Source of the DNA: Microbispora oryzae
GTDB taxonomy: Bacteria > Actinomycetota > Actinomycetes > Streptosporangiales > Streptosporangiaceae
DNA: 53,738 nucleotides
Direction of reading: 5' to 3'
Assembly: GCF_017896165.1 (NCBI RefSeq)
Contig: NZ_JAFCNB010000030.1
Location: 1 to 53,738, forward strand
In this document: positions 9,203 to 17,173 of the stretch, in pieces
Position numbering within the stretch: position 1 is the first letter of the stretch
How the letters are laid out: each line of letters starts with the position of its first letter
Notes under the pieces: model-generated
The model's input: only the letters and a program-made list of their open reading frames with translations
Databases searched by the model: none
Told to the model about the DNA's origin: nothing
Made by a program: the position numbers and the translations under genes

Positions 9203-9682
9203 ATGTGGGACAAGCCCATCTCCGCCGGCCCGTTGACGCGTGAGGTGGGAATCGACATGTTCCTCCAGGCCGCGGACATGACCGACTCCACGACATGCAA
9301 ATTGCGTCCCCGGGCGGACTCGGTGCGTACGGCGCGCAATGTCACCCGGTCGACCTTGCGGGATTGGGGACTGCCGGAGCTCAGCGACGACGCCGCGCTC
9401 GTCGTCTCGGAACTCGTCACCAACGCCGTCCGGTACGCGCTCTGCCCCACCATCCGGCACGACGACCACGCGATCACCCTGCTGCTGCTGCGCCTGGCGC
9501 CCCACGTCCTGCTGGCCGTGTCCGACCCGAGCGATCAGGCCCCCTCCCCCGCCGAGCCGGACTACGTCTCCGAACACGGCCGCGGCCTTTACATAGTGGA
9601 GACGTACAGCCAGGCCTGGGGCTGGGATCCCCTCGACGAGGGCGGCAAGGCCGTCTGGGCCCTCTTCCGCACCGGGGACTGA
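9203..9682 (+). CDS. ATP-binding protein (HATPase_c_2, anti-sigma-factor kinase type)
   Basis: A 159-aa GHKL-fold protein of the RsbW/SpoIIAB-like group found in many copies in actinobacteria. It shows the N-box ELVTNAVRYA near residue 70, a G1 segment LLAVSDPS, and the G2 segment HGRGLYIVE near 127. The likely partner is an anti-sigma antagonist or sigma factor encoded elsewhere. The frame is open far upstream; ATG 9203 is chosen because AGGAGG at 9187-9192 lies 10 bases before it (an ATG at 9194 is too close). It is divergent from the XRE/DUF5753 gene. Confidence 0.85.
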   Translation: MWDKPISAGPLTREVGIDMFLQAADMTDSTTCKLRPRADSVRTARNVTRSTLRDWGLPELSDDAALVVSELVTNAVRYALCPTIRHDDHAITLLLLRLAPHVLLAVSDPSDQAPSPAEPDYVSEHGRGLYIVETYSQAWGWDPLDEGGKAVWALFRTGD

Positions 9683-9795
9683 CCGCCCGCGAGCCTCTTT
9701 CCCGGAAGCACGCGCGCCGATTTCCGCGTCCGATCGAGGATGTCGATGACGCCCGGCGACCGCGTCGTCGTGGAAACGTTCAGCGAGGAGGACGC

Positions 9796-10164
9796 GTGAC
9801 AGGCGCACGAGTACTGGTGGTCGGCCTCGATCCCGCCAAAATCCAGGGCTGGGACCCGGAGCCGGTGCAGGCCGCGATCGCACGTGGTCAGGCCCGTTTC
9901 GCCGATCAGGACATCGAGGCCGACTGGTGCCTGGTGGCTCTCGACGAGAATCCCGAGGAAGTCATCGCCGAGGCGCTCACCCGCGGGAATTACGTCTGCG
10001 TGGTGATCGGGGGCGGCATCCGCAAGCATGAGCCGTTGCTCGAATTCTTCGAGCGACTGGTCAACCTGGTCCGGCGGCACGCGCCCGACGCGGCCATCGC
10101 TTTCAACAACACCCCCGAGGACTGCGCCGACGCCGCTCTGCGGTGGCTCCGCCGGCCGGATTGA
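9796..10164 (+). CDS. conserved small protein of unknown function
   Basis: A 122-aa protein I cannot assign to a family. It begins with a hydrophobic strand (ARVLVVGLDP), has alternating strand and helix character (WCLVALDENPEEVIAEAL, YVCVVIGGGI) and a final helix DCADAALRWLRR, suggesting a small flavodoxin- or receiver-like alpha/beta fold, but it lacks the receiver active-site set. GTG 9796 has a strong AGGAGG four bases upstream. It lies 113 bases after the ATP-binding gene on the same strand and ends just before a hairpin terminator. No signal peptide or membrane segment. Confidence 0.8.
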   Translation: MTGARVLVVGLDPAKIQGWDPEPVQAAIARGQARFADQDIEADWCLVALDENPEEVIAEALTRGNYVCVVIGGGIRKHEPLLEFFERLVNLVRRHAPDAAIAFNNTPEDCADAALRWLRRPD

Positions 10165-10174
10165 GGGCAAACCG

Positions 10175-10209
10175 AAGGCCAGGCTCCCCGCACGGGGTGA
10201 CCTGGCCTT
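10175..10209 (+). terminator. hairpin between 9796 gene and tRNA-Gly
   Basis: AAGGCCAGG (10175-10183) pairs with CCTGGCCTT (10201-10209); the loop holds a second small hairpin CCCCG-CA-CGGGG. It stands between the plus-strand gene stop (10164) and the 3' end of minus-strand tRNA-Gly (10220), so it may serve both. Confidence 0.75.
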
Positions 10210-10219
10210 TCGCACTGAG

Positions 10220-10290
10220 AGCGGACGACGGGAATCGAACCCGCGTAGCCAGTTTGGAAGACTGGGGCTCTACCATTGAGCTACGTCCGC
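10220..10290 (-). tRNA. tRNA-Gly (anticodon UCC)
   Basis: On the minus strand a 71-base cloverleaf: acceptor GCGGACG/CGTCCGC, D-arm GCTC-AATGGTA-GAGC, anticodon stem and loop CCAGTCTTCCAAACTGG with anticodon TCC, and T-arm CGGGTTCGATTCCCG. No CCA is encoded. It is divergent from tRNA-Pro. Confidence 0.97.
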
Positions 10291-10381
10291 GCGCGCTCGG
10301 TGTCCGTCTGGTCTAGACTTCTCACCGGTCGTCAGGGCGTAAGCGTACCGGAGTCTCGGGGCGCTCGCGTACCCGGCGAGA

Positions 10382-10455
10382 CGGGGCGTGGCGCAGCTTG
10401 GTAGCGCGCTTGCTTTGGGAGCAAGAAGTCGCAGGTTCAAATCCTGTCGCCCCGA
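10382..10455 (+). tRNA. tRNA-Pro (anticodon UGG)
   Basis: A 74-base cloverleaf: acceptor CGGGGCG/CGCCCCG, D-arm GCGC-AGCTTGGTA-GCGC, anticodon arm CTTGC-TTTGGGA-GCAAG with anticodon TGG, T-arm CAGGTTCAAATCCTG. No CCA is encoded. It is followed 19 bases later by a hairpin terminator. Confidence 0.97.
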
Positions 10456-10473
10456 CCGTGTTCGAGCACGTCG

Positions 10474-10504
10474 AAGGCCACCTCCGCAGGTCGGAGGTGG
10501 CCTT
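10474..10504 (+). terminator. terminator of tRNA-Pro
   Basis: A 13-bp perfect stem, AAGGCCACCTCCG (10474-10486) and CGGAGGTGGCCTT (10492-10504), loop CAGGT. It also lies past the stop of the minus-strand regulator (10570) and could act in both directions. Confidence 0.85.
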
Positions 10505-10569
10505 CCCCGTCTCTGGGTGACGACGGTCGCCCGGAATCGGCGTGCGCGCCGGAAAGGCGGCGCGGCGAT

Positions 10570-10890
10570 TCACCCGCCGCCGTCGGGGCCCGCCGCGAGG
10601 CCCGAGGCCGCGGCGACGATCCGTTCGAGCGCCGCCGCGTGCCGCTGGAACGCCTGCCGCCCTCCCGGGGTGAGCTGTACGGAGGTGCGCCGCGCCCGGC
10701 TCTGCTGGTCCTTCCGCACCGTGACATAGCCGGCTTCGGCCAGCGCCGACAGCTGCTTGGACAGCGCCGAATCGCTGGTCCCGATGGTGTCCCGCAGGAA
10801 GCCGAAGTCGACCCAGTCGGCCGGCGCGAGCAGGGCGACGATCGACAGTCGGGCGGGGACGTGGATGAACTCGTCGAAGCAGGGATCCAT
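10570..10890 (-). CDS. winged-helix transcriptional regulator (HTH_27, MarR/ArsR-like)
   Basis: A 106-aa single-domain repressor-type protein. The winged helix runs from RLSIVALLAPADWVDFGFL through the recognition helix SDSALSKQLSALAEAGYV and the wing KDQQSRARRTSVQLT, followed by a dimerisation helix (RQAFQRHAAALERIV). This pattern is the PF13601-type winged helix. Its ATG shares one base with the stop of the upstream membrane gene (TGATG), so the two are translationally coupled. The twin palindromes before that operon (11389-11433) are its most likely operator, implying autoregulation. Confidence 0.88.
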   Translation of the reverse strand: MDPCFDEFIHVPARLSIVALLAPADWVDFGFLRDTIGTSDSALSKQLSALAEAGYVTVRKDQQSRARRTSVQLTPGGRQAFQRHAAALERIVAAASGLAAGPDGGG

Positions 10891-11363
10891 CAGACGCGTC
10901 CCGCGCCGCGCCAGGTGATCCTCTGGACGGCCCGGCGGGCCAGGGGCGTCAGCGCGACGTACGCCACCGCCGTCGCCGCGGCGGCGAGCGTGCCCTGGGA
11001 CAGCAACCCCCGCGCGGGGACGGCGAACCACGCCCAGGCGGCGATGCGGAAGACGCCGAACAACACCATGAGCCCGGCCAGCACGCCCGCCCAGAACAGC
11101 CACTCCGGGCCGGTGGGCTTCCGGTGGACGAGGGCGCGGTGCTCCTGCACGACTCCCGCCGCCGCGTACAGGCCGAATCCGAGCACCAGGGCGGCGGTGC
11201 TCCACGGGTTGCGCAGGTCGAGGGACGCCAGGGCGACGAAGAGCCCGAGAGCCGCGAGCAGGACGTAGGGGCGGGCGAACCGTTGGCGGACGATCTCCTT
11301 GCGGGTCTTGTCCTCGAAGTGGCGGATGCCGGCGAGAGAGGATTGCGCGTCGTGCGGGTTCAT
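10890..11363 (-). CDS. small membrane protein of unknown function
   Basis: A 157-aa protein with four hydrophobic segments: YVLLAALGLFVALASL, STAALVLGFGLYAAAGVV, LFWAGVLAGLMVLFGVF and TLAAAATAVAYVAL. A charged N-terminus (EDKTRKEIVRQRFARP) precedes the first. It is co-transcribed with the winged-helix regulator, the usual arrangement for this regulator family, whose partner is often a small membrane protein. ATG 11363 is chosen as the first Met after the palindromic operators, with a weak GGGATGG upstream. I do not recognise the family. Confidence 0.8.
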   Translation of the reverse strand: MNPHDAQSSLAGIRHFEDKTRKEIVRQRFARPYVLLAALGLFVALASLDLRNPWSTAALVLGFGLYAAAGVVQEHRALVHRKPTGPEWLFWAGVLAGLMVLFGVFRIAAWAWFAVPARGLLSQGTLAAAATAVAYVALTPLARRAVQRITWRGAGRV

Positions 11364-11388
11364 GAGGCCATCCCGGAGCGATAGGACC

Positions 11389-11433
11389 ACTTTCCTCCGA
11401 GGAAAGTACCATGGGCTTTCCTCAGAGGAAAGC
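11389..11433. promoter_or_regulatory. twin 19-bp palindromic operators
   Basis: Two copies of a perfect inverted repeat: ACTTTCCTCCGAGGAAAGT (11389-11407) and GCTTTCCTCAGAGGAAAGC (11415-11433). The shared core is CTTTCCTC-N-GAGGAAAG and the centres are 26 bp apart. They sit 26 bases upstream of the membrane/regulator operon and 19 bases past the VOC gene stop. A dimeric winged-helix repressor encoded in the operon is the natural ligand (inference). Confidence 0.85.
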
Positions 11434-11451
11434 AGTCCGGCCCCGATCAGG

Positions 11452-11841
11452 TCACTCCGCTTCGTAGGAATGGGTGAGGAACTCGATGGCGTGGCCGTCC
11501 GGGTCGTCGACGTAGACGCCCCGCCCGTGGTGGCGGTGGTTGATCCGCTGCGGATCGCGGTGACCGGGATCGGCCCAGTACGGAAGGCCGCGGGCCTTGA
11601 TCCGTTCCCAGATCTGGTCGAACTCCTCCTCCGAGACCAGGAACGCGAGGTGTTGCATGACGATCCGGTCCGGCTTGACGATCTCGTCGGCGTAGTCGAC
11701 GGTGACGCCGTTCGCGAGCGGGACCGTGGCGAACGGCCCCAACGCGCCCGGTCCCGGCGCGCCGAGCAGATCGGTGAGGAAACGGGCCGAGGCGAAACGG
11801 TCGGTACTGTGGATGATCGTGTGATCCAGTCGTGCGGGCAC
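11452..11841 (-). CDS. VOC-family (glyoxalase/bleomycin-resistance fold) protein
   Basis: A 129-aa vicinal-oxygen-chelate protein. Candidate metal ligands are the His in the first strand (RLDHTIIH), the His in MQHLAFLV and the C-terminal Glu in HAIEFLTH; the segment RGVYVDDPDGHAIEF is typical. GTG 11841 is chosen over the GTG two codons upstream because GGAGG lies 5 bases before it. It is on the same strand as the membrane/regulator operon but separated from it by the palindromes. Substrate unknown. Confidence 0.88.
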   Translation of the reverse strand: MPARLDHTIIHSTDRFASARFLTDLLGAPGPGALGPFATVPLANGVTVDYADEIVKPDRIVMQHLAFLVSEEEFDQIWERIKARGLPYWADPGHRDPQRINHRHHGRGVYVDDPDGHAIEFLTHSYEAE

Positions 11842-11911
11842 GGGCACCTCCCGGCGAGTCCGATGGCCCTACACTCCGAGCCTAACCCGGAGGGCCCACA
11901 CCGGTCGGAAG

Positions 11912-11917
11912 TACGGT
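11912..11917 (+). promoter_or_regulatory. -10 element of the DUF2087 gene (leaderless type)
   Basis: TACGGT followed by exactly six bases and ATG 11924; no ribosome-binding site. Confidence 0.5.
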
Positions 11918-11923
11918 GAAACG

Positions 11924-12421
11924 ATGATCGACAAGGACGTCTCACGTCTCCTCGGCCTGCTCGGCCAGGAGGACACGTTGCGCGCGTTCGCCGCTCTCGT
12001 CCTGTATCCCGGCGAACCCCCCGAGAAGGTCGCCGGGCTGACCCCCGACCAGACCGCGCGGGCGATCGACCGCCTGGCCCGCGGCGGCCTCGCCGTACCG
12101 GACGGTGACCTGTGGCGAGCACGGCCTGAGGCGTTCCGCGAGCTGCTGCGCGCGTCGCCCCAGGAGCGGCCGAGCCTGCTGGACACGTTCCTCGTGAACG
12201 GCCGGCTGACCTCCATCCCGTCCAAGCGGAGCAAGAGGCTCGTGGTGCTCGACTATGTCGCGCAGGTCTTCGAGCCCGGCGTCCGCTACCCCGAGAAAGA
12301 GGTCAACGTGATGCTGCGGGCGTTTCACGACGACTACGCCGCCCTGCGGCGCCATCTCGTCGACGAGTGCTTCCTGAGCCGGGAGGACAACGTCTACTGG
12401 CGGTCCGGCGGCAGCGTCTGA
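11924..12421 (+). CDS. DUF2087 domain protein
   Basis: A 165-aa protein. The C-terminal half carries the DUF2087 signature: FLVNGRLTSIPSKRSKRLVVL, then FEPGVRYPEKEVNVMLRAFH and DYAALRRHLVDECFLSR. The N-terminal half (residues 1-75) looks like a winged-helix domain (LLGQEDTLRAFAALVLYPGE, ARAIDRLARGGLAVPDGDLWRA). DUF2087 proteins are presumed transcriptional regulators. No Shine-Dalgarno; TACGGT six bases before the ATG suggests a leaderless mRNA. It is divergent from the VOC gene, 82 bases apart. Confidence 0.9.
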   Translation: MIDKDVSRLLGLLGQEDTLRAFAALVLYPGEPPEKVAGLTPDQTARAIDRLARGGLAVPDGDLWRARPEAFRELLRASPQERPSLLDTFLVNGRLTSIPSKRSKRLVVLDYVAQVFEPGVRYPEKEVNVMLRAFHDDYAALRRHLVDECFLSREDNVYWRSGGSV

Positions 12422-12640
12422 CCGGTCTCCGCCATTTCGACCCGACCGCGTACGAACGGCATCCGGCCGACCGCCTGGAGGTCGTCTCCACCCCGCGGAA
12501 ACGTATCGATGGGGTGCTCGCACACCTTCCGGCCGTTGAAACCCGTCCGATATGACTGCACCACTCGCTCTAAAAAGCTGAAATACGAGGTACCGGCTCC
12601 ATACGATTCTGGGATACCACCCCTCTCGCCGGAGTAGCCG

Positions 12641-14374
12641 TTGAATCGGAACTGCGTCATCAAGGCCCCCGCCCCGGGGAGCCGGGCCGAATGGCGCCGT
12701 AGCAGTGCCTCGTCAGCACACGAAAGGCTGGCGTTCCTCAACGAGGCGACCCGCCGGATCGGCAGCACGCTCGACCTCGCGGAGACCAGCCGCGAACTGG
12801 TCGACGTGGCGGTCCCGCGTTTCGCCGACGCCGCGGCCGTGATGGTCCAGGATCGGCTGCTCGTCGACGGCGAGCTGCCCACCCGCCCGGTGGACGGGAC
12901 GATGCTGGTGCGCCGGGTCGCGCTCGGCGTGGCGGCGGAAGATCCGCAGCCGTGGATCGACGTCTTCCCGATCGACGAGGCGACCGTCTATCCCGCGGGG
13001 CTCCCGCACGCCCTGTGCATGGCGTCGGGGAAGCCACTGATGTACCCGACCCTCGACAAGGAGAGCGCCCGGCTCATCGGATCGAGCATCGACCGGGAGG
13101 AGCCGGTGCTCGAACTCCTCACAGAGACGTCCTTCCTGGCGGTGCCGTTACGGGCGCGCGGCCGGGTGCTGGGCTGCGCCGTGTTCGTGCGGCGAGCCGG
13201 CACCCAGGGGTTCGAGGAGGCCGACGTCACCGTCGGCGAGGACCTCGCGGCGCGGGCGGCCGTCTGTATCGACAACGCCAGGCTCTACACGCGCGAACGC
13301 CGTACGGCCCTCACCCTGCAGAGCAGCCTGCTCCCCGCGGAGCTGCCCCAGCCGCTCGGCATGCAGATCGCCTCGCGCTATCTACCGGCCAGCGACCTGA
13401 CGGGGGTCGGAGGCGACTGGTACGACGTGATCCCCCTGCCGGGATGCCGTACGGCGCTGGTGGTCGGCGACGTCATGGGGCACGGCACCAGAGCCGCCGC
13501 GACGATGGGCCAGCTGCGCACCGCCGCGCGGACGCTCGCCAGCCTCGACCTGCCACCCGACGAGGTGCTGTTCCGGCTCAACCTGATGAGCCAGGACCTC
13601 GACCCCACCCAGATCGCCACCTGCATCTACGCCGTGTACGACCCGGTGACCCGCAACTGCGCGCTGTCCCGGGCGGGGCACATGCCTCCGGTCCTGCTCC
13701 ATCCCGATCGTTCCACCGAGGTCATCGACCTGCCGCCCGGCCTGCCGCTCGGGATCGGCAGCGAGCCGCTGGAGATGCGCGAGCTGGTCCTGCCCGCGAA
13801 CGCGGTGCTGGCTCTCTACACCGACGGCCTGGTCGAGAGCCGGAAGCGCGATCTCGACTCGGGCATCATGGCGCTGCGCCGCCTGCTGGCCGGCCGGGTC
13901 GAGGACCTGGACGACATGTGCGATGTGATCATCAGTCGCCAGCGCTCCGGCCACGACCGCGACGACATCGCGTTGCTGGTCGCCCGGGTCCGCGAGCTCG
14001 ATCCGGACGAGATCGCCGTGTGCCCGCTGCCCTCCGACCCTCGTTTCGTCTCGCACGCCCGCCGTTTCGTGCGGGCCACGCTGGCGAGCTGGGGGCTCGG
14101 CGCGCTGGCGGACGCCACCCAGCTCATCGTGAGCGAGCTGGTCACCAACGCCCTCAAGCACGGCTGGCCGCCGATCGAGCTGCGCCTGCTGCGCGGCAGG
14201 ACGCTGGTGATCGAGGTCGCCGACGGCTCGCCGGTGACGCCCGCTCCGCGATCGGCCACCGCGGACGAGGACACCGGCCGGGGGCTCCAGCTTGTCAAGC
14301 GGTTCGCCTACCGCTGGGGAACCCGCCCCATGCCGTACGGGAAGATCGTCTGGGTCGAGCAGCATTTGCCGTGA
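12641..14374 (+). CDS. GAF - SpoIIE-type PP2C phosphatase - HATPase fusion
   Basis: A 577-aa soluble regulator. Residues about 30-215 form a GAF-like sensor (LAFLNEATRRIGSTLDL ... VCIDNARLYTRER). Residues 220-445 are the SpoIIE phosphatase, with GVGGDWYDVI and VGDVMGHGTRAAATM supplying metal-binding Asp residues, and YTDGLVESR and HDRDDIALLV. Residues 460-577 are a GHKL ATPase with N-box ELVTNALKHG and DTGRGLQLVKRF. Joining phosphatase and kinase-like domains in one chain suggests a partner-switching regulator acting on anti-sigma antagonists encoded elsewhere. TTG start with GGAG six bases upstream; TACGAT at 12602-12607 is a possible -10. Confidence 0.92.
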   Translation: MNRNCVIKAPAPGSRAEWRRSSASSAHERLAFLNEATRRIGSTLDLAETSRELVDVAVPRFADAAAVMVQDRLLVDGELPTRPVDGTMLVRRVALGVAAEDPQPWIDVFPIDEATVYPAGLPHALCMASGKPLMYPTLDKESARLIGSSIDREEPVLELLTETSFLAVPLRARGRVLGCAVFVRRAGTQGFEEADVTVGEDLAARAAVCIDNARLYTRERRTALTLQSSLLPAELPQPLGMQIASRYLPASDLTGVGGDWYDVIPLPGCRTALVVGDVMGHGTRAAATMGQLRTAARTLASLDLPPDEVLFRLNLMSQDLDPTQIATCIYAVYDPVTRNCALSRAGHMPPVLLHPDRSTEVIDLPPGLPLGIGSEPLEMRELVLPANAVLALYTDGLVESRKRDLDSGIMALRRLLAGRVEDLDDMCDVIISRQRSGHDRDDIALLVARVRELDPDEIAVCPLPSDPRFVSHARRFVRATLASWGLGALADATQLIVSELVTNALKHGWPPIELRLLRGRTLVIEVADGSPVTPAPRSATADEDTGRGLQLVKRFAYRWGTRPMPYGKIVWVEQHLP

Positions 14375-14450
14375 TCGTCTCCATCACCGGTAGGACCAGA
14401 TCATCAGAAGAGATACGGTCGAATCGGGAGCTCCTTGGCGAGGAGGAGAC

Positions 14451-15017
14451 ATGATCGACATTCGAGACGCGTATCGCCGGGCGCTTGACGGCTTCGGCAG
14501 CCGGCTCCACCTCGTTCAGGACGATCAGTGGGAGCTGCCGACACCCTGCGTGGACTGGGACGTCCGGGGCCTGGTCAACCATGTCGTGGTCGAGAACCTG
14601 TGGGCGCCGGAACTGCTCGGCGGGCGCGCCGCGGCCGAGATGGGCGACGCGTTCGACGGCGACGTGCTCGGCGACGACCCGGTCAAGGCGTTCGAGGTGT
14701 CGGCGCAGGGCGCGATCCAGGCCGTGTACGCCGAGGGCGCGCTCACGGCCGTGACGCGCCTGTCGTTCGGCGACGTCGTGGGCGAGGAGTACATCACCGA
14801 GTTGTTCGCGGACGTCCTGATCCACACCTGGGACCTCGCCCGGGCGACCGGCGGGCCGGAGCGGCTCGACCCCCAGCTCGTCGCGTCCTGCGCCGACTGG
14901 TCGGCGCGGACGCAGGAGGACTACCCCCAGGCGGAGCCGACCGGGGACGGTCACCGAGCCTGGCGGGACACCGACCAGCAGGATCGGCTCCTCTCCGCCT
15001 GGGGCAGGAACCCCTGA
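14451..15017 (+). CDS. TIGR03086-type DinB-like metal-binding protein
   Basis: A 188-aa protein of the mycothiol-dependent maleylpyruvate isomerase-like superfamily. It shows WELPTPCVDWDVRGLVNHVVVENLW, where the first His is a metal ligand, and FADVLIHTWDLARATG with a second His. These are four-helix-bundle enzymes, some of which use mycothiol; the substrate here is unknown. ATG 14451 has GAGGAGGAG just upstream. It follows the SpoIIE gene by 76 bases and ends one base before the convergent bL37 gene. Confidence 0.88.
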   Translation: MIDIRDAYRRALDGFGSRLHLVQDDQWELPTPCVDWDVRGLVNHVVVENLWAPELLGGRAAAEMGDAFDGDVLGDDPVKAFEVSAQGAIQAVYAEGALTAVTRLSFGDVVGEEYITELFADVLIHTWDLARATGGPERLDPQLVASCADWSARTQEDYPQAEPTGDGHRAWRDTDQQDRLLSAWGRNP

Positions 15018-15018
15018 G

Positions 15019-15096
15019 CTAGCCTCCGGTGGGCCGCTTGCCGTGGTTGGCCTTCTTCTTCCTGCGGGCCTTCGACTTCCGTGCGCGCTTGCCCAT
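15019..15096 (-). CDS. 50S ribosomal protein bL37 (small actinobacterial ribosomal protein)
   Basis: A 25-residue, strongly basic peptide starting MGKRARKSKARRKKK and continuing ANHGKRP, ending TGG. The basic head followed by the ANHGKRP motif matches the small 50S protein bL37 described from mycobacterial ribosome structures. ATG 15096 has GGGAGG eight bases upstream. It is convergent with the DinB-like gene with a single base between stop codons. It is far below usual gene-calling cut-offs. Confidence 0.85.
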   Translation of the reverse strand: MGKRARKSKARRKKKANHGKRPTGG

Positions 15097-15264
15097 GGCA
15101 CCCGCCTCCCGTGACGTACGGCTTTCGCCCACTCTCCTCCTGAGCGCGACGACGGACAAGGGAGAATGCACTCAGCACCACGTGCAGGCCATCGAGCACC
15201 ACGTTCAAACAGTTCCGCCCACCAGATGGCATAATTTGTTGGAAAGTGTTGACAGGAGTGGTGG

Positions 15265-16080
15265 ATGCTGGCCCAGCAACGGCAGCAGGCGATCCTTGAG
15301 AAGGTCCGCAGGACCGGCGGCGTCCGGGTGGCGGAGCTGGTGCGCGACCTCGGGGTCTCCGACATGACGATCCGGCGTGATCTCGAGGTGCTCGCGGAGC
15401 GAGGCCTGATCGAGAAGGTCCACGGCGGGGCCACGACGACCGGGGTGGGGTCGACGGAGGAGCCGGGTTTCGCGGCCAAGTCGGTCCGGCAGCAGGCCGA
15501 GAAGGAGGCCATCGCCCGCCGGGCGGCACGCCTCGTCCGGCCGGGCGGCGCCGTGGCGCTGTCCGCGGGCACGACCACGTGGACGCTGGCCCATCACCTG
15601 CTCGACGTGCCCGAACTGACCGTCATCACCAACTCCGTACAGGTGGCCGACGTCTTCCATCGGGGAGGACGGCCGGATCAGACCGTGGTGCTGGTCGGAG
15701 GCGTGCGCACGCCGTCGGACGCCCTCGTCGGGCCGGTCGCCGTGGCCGCCATCCGCTCACTCAACGTCGACACGCTCATGCTGGGCGTCCACGGGATGAG
15801 CTCCCGGGCCGGTTACACCACCCCCAACCTGCTCGAAGCGGAGACCGACCGGGAGCTGGTGGCCGCGGCGCAGCAACTGGTCGTCCTGGCCGATCACACG
15901 AAGTGGGGGACGGTCGGCATCAGCACGATCGCCGCCCTGGACGAGGCGCACGTGGTGGTGAGCGACGCCGGCCTTCCCCCGGAGGCACAGGCCGAGCTCA
16001 CCGAGCGCGTGGGGGAACTCGTCATCGCCGACCCGTCGCCAGACGACGAGCTCGACAGCAAGCTGGAGACCGCACTGTGA
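15265..16080 (+). CDS. DeoR/GlpR-family transcriptional regulator
   Basis: A 271-aa sugar-responsive repressor type. The N-terminal HTH (QQAILEKVRRTGGVRVAELVRDLGVSDMTIRRDLEVLAERGLIEKVHGGA, residues 6-57) is the classic DeoR signature. The C-terminal sensor domain has ALSAGTTTW, VITNSVQVADVF and the late motifs LVVLADHTKWG. GTGA overlap with galT makes it the likely regulator of galactose use (inference from context). ATG 15265 follows GGAGTGG, and CATAAT at 15228-15233 is a possible -10. Confidence 0.93.
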   Translation: MLAQQRQQAILEKVRRTGGVRVAELVRDLGVSDMTIRRDLEVLAERGLIEKVHGGATTTGVGSTEEPGFAAKSVRQQAEKEAIARRAARLVRPGGAVALSAGTTTWTLAHHLLDVPELTVITNSVQVADVFHRGGRPDQTVVLVGGVRTPSDALVGPVAVAAIRSLNVDTLMLGVHGMSSRAGYTTPNLLEAETDRELVAAAQQLVVLADHTKWGTVGISTIAALDEAHVVVSDAGLPPEAQAELTERVGELVIADPSPDDELDSKLETAL

Positions 16081-17129
16081 AGCGCACCATCACCCATCTC
16101 GCGGACGGCCGCGAACTGATCTACTTCGACCGCCGCGACGACGCCGACCACAGCGCGTCCGACACCCGCGACCTGCCCCCACGCCCGCTCGCGTCCGAGC
16201 TGCGCTATGACCCGCTGATGGACGAGTGGGTCGCGGTCGCCCGGCACCGGCAGACCCGCACCCATCTCCCCTCCGCCGACGAGTGCCCGCTCTGCCCGGC
16301 GCACCCCGGCTCCGAGATCCCCTCCGCGTACGACGTGGCCGTCTTCGAGAACCGCTTCCCGTCGTTCAGCTACAACCTGGGCGAGTACGAGCAGGTGGGC
16401 GGCCTCAGCGAGGTACGGCCCGGCATCGGCAGATGCGAGGTCGTGTGCTTCACCTCCGACCACGACGCCTCCTTCAGCTCCCTGTCCGACGAGCAGGTCG
16501 AGCTGGTCATGGAGGCGTGGGCGGACCGCACCGCCGAGCTGTCCGCGCTGCCCGGCGTGGAGCAGGTGTTCTGCTTCGAGAACCGCGGCCGGGAGATCGG
16601 CATCACGCTTCCCCACCCGCACGGCCAGATCTACGCGTACCCGTACGTCACCCCACGGACCCGCCAGATGCTCGACGCCGCGGCGCGGCACGGCGGAGGT
16701 AATCTCTTCGCCGACGTGCTGGCCGCCGAGCGGAGGGGCCCCCGGGTGGTCGCGTCCAACGAGCACTGGACCGCCTTCGTCCCGGCCGCCGCCCGGTACC
16801 CGTTCGAGGTACACCTTTACCCGCACCGCCAGGTGCCCGACATCCCGGCGCTGTCGCCGGAGGAGCGCACCGCCTTCGGCCCGATCTACACCGACGTGCT
16901 GCGCCGCCTCGACGGGCTGTTCGGGGTGGCCATGCCGTATATCTCCGCCTGGCACCAGGCGCCGGTGACGCATCGGCGAGACCTCGCCTACCTGCACCTC
17001 CAGCTGTTCAGCATCAGAAGGGCGCCGAACAAGCTGAAGTATCTGGCCGGTTCGGAGTCGGCGATGGGCGCCTTCGTCAACGATGTCCTGCCCGAGGAGG
17101 CGGCCCGCCTGCTCCGTGAGTCACGATAA
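16077..17129 (+). CDS. galT: galactose-1-phosphate uridylyltransferase
   Basis: Second enzyme of the Leloir pathway: UDP-glucose + Gal-1-P to Glc-1-P + UDP-Gal. The 350-aa HIT-superfamily protein has a CPLCP zinc site, the substrate segment FENRFPSFSYN, and the active-site motif HPHGQIYAYP near residue 180, where the second His is the nucleophile. The C-terminal HLHLQLFSIRR gives further metal-binding His. The GTG start overlaps the DeoR stop (GTGA), with GGAG upstream. No galE or galK follows; the next element is a riboswitch and an unrelated wall gene. Confidence 0.95.
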   Translation: MKRTITHLADGRELIYFDRRDDADHSASDTRDLPPRPLASELRYDPLMDEWVAVARHRQTRTHLPSADECPLCPAHPGSEIPSAYDVAVFENRFPSFSYNLGEYEQVGGLSEVRPGIGRCEVVCFTSDHDASFSSLSDEQVELVMEAWADRTAELSALPGVEQVFCFENRGREIGITLPHPHGQIYAYPYVTPRTRQMLDAAARHGGGNLFADVLAAERRGPRVVASNEHWTAFVPAAARYPFEVHLYPHRQVPDIPALSPEERTAFGPIYTDVLRRLDGLFGVAMPYISAWHQAPVTHRRDLAYLHLQLFSIRRAPNKLKYLAGSESAMGAFVNDVLPEEAARLLRESR

Positions 17130-17173
17130 CGACCAGGTCTCCGATTGATTGCGACTTGAGGTGGCACATGCTG

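Noticed and set aside
12394..12660. Minus-strand 88-codon ORF (MTQFRFNGYSGERGG...) filling the gap between DUF2087 and SpoIIE genes
   Set aside because: Amino-acid composition is plausible, but third-position GC is only about 75%, it contains a rare TTA codon, overlaps both flanking genes and has no convincing promoter.
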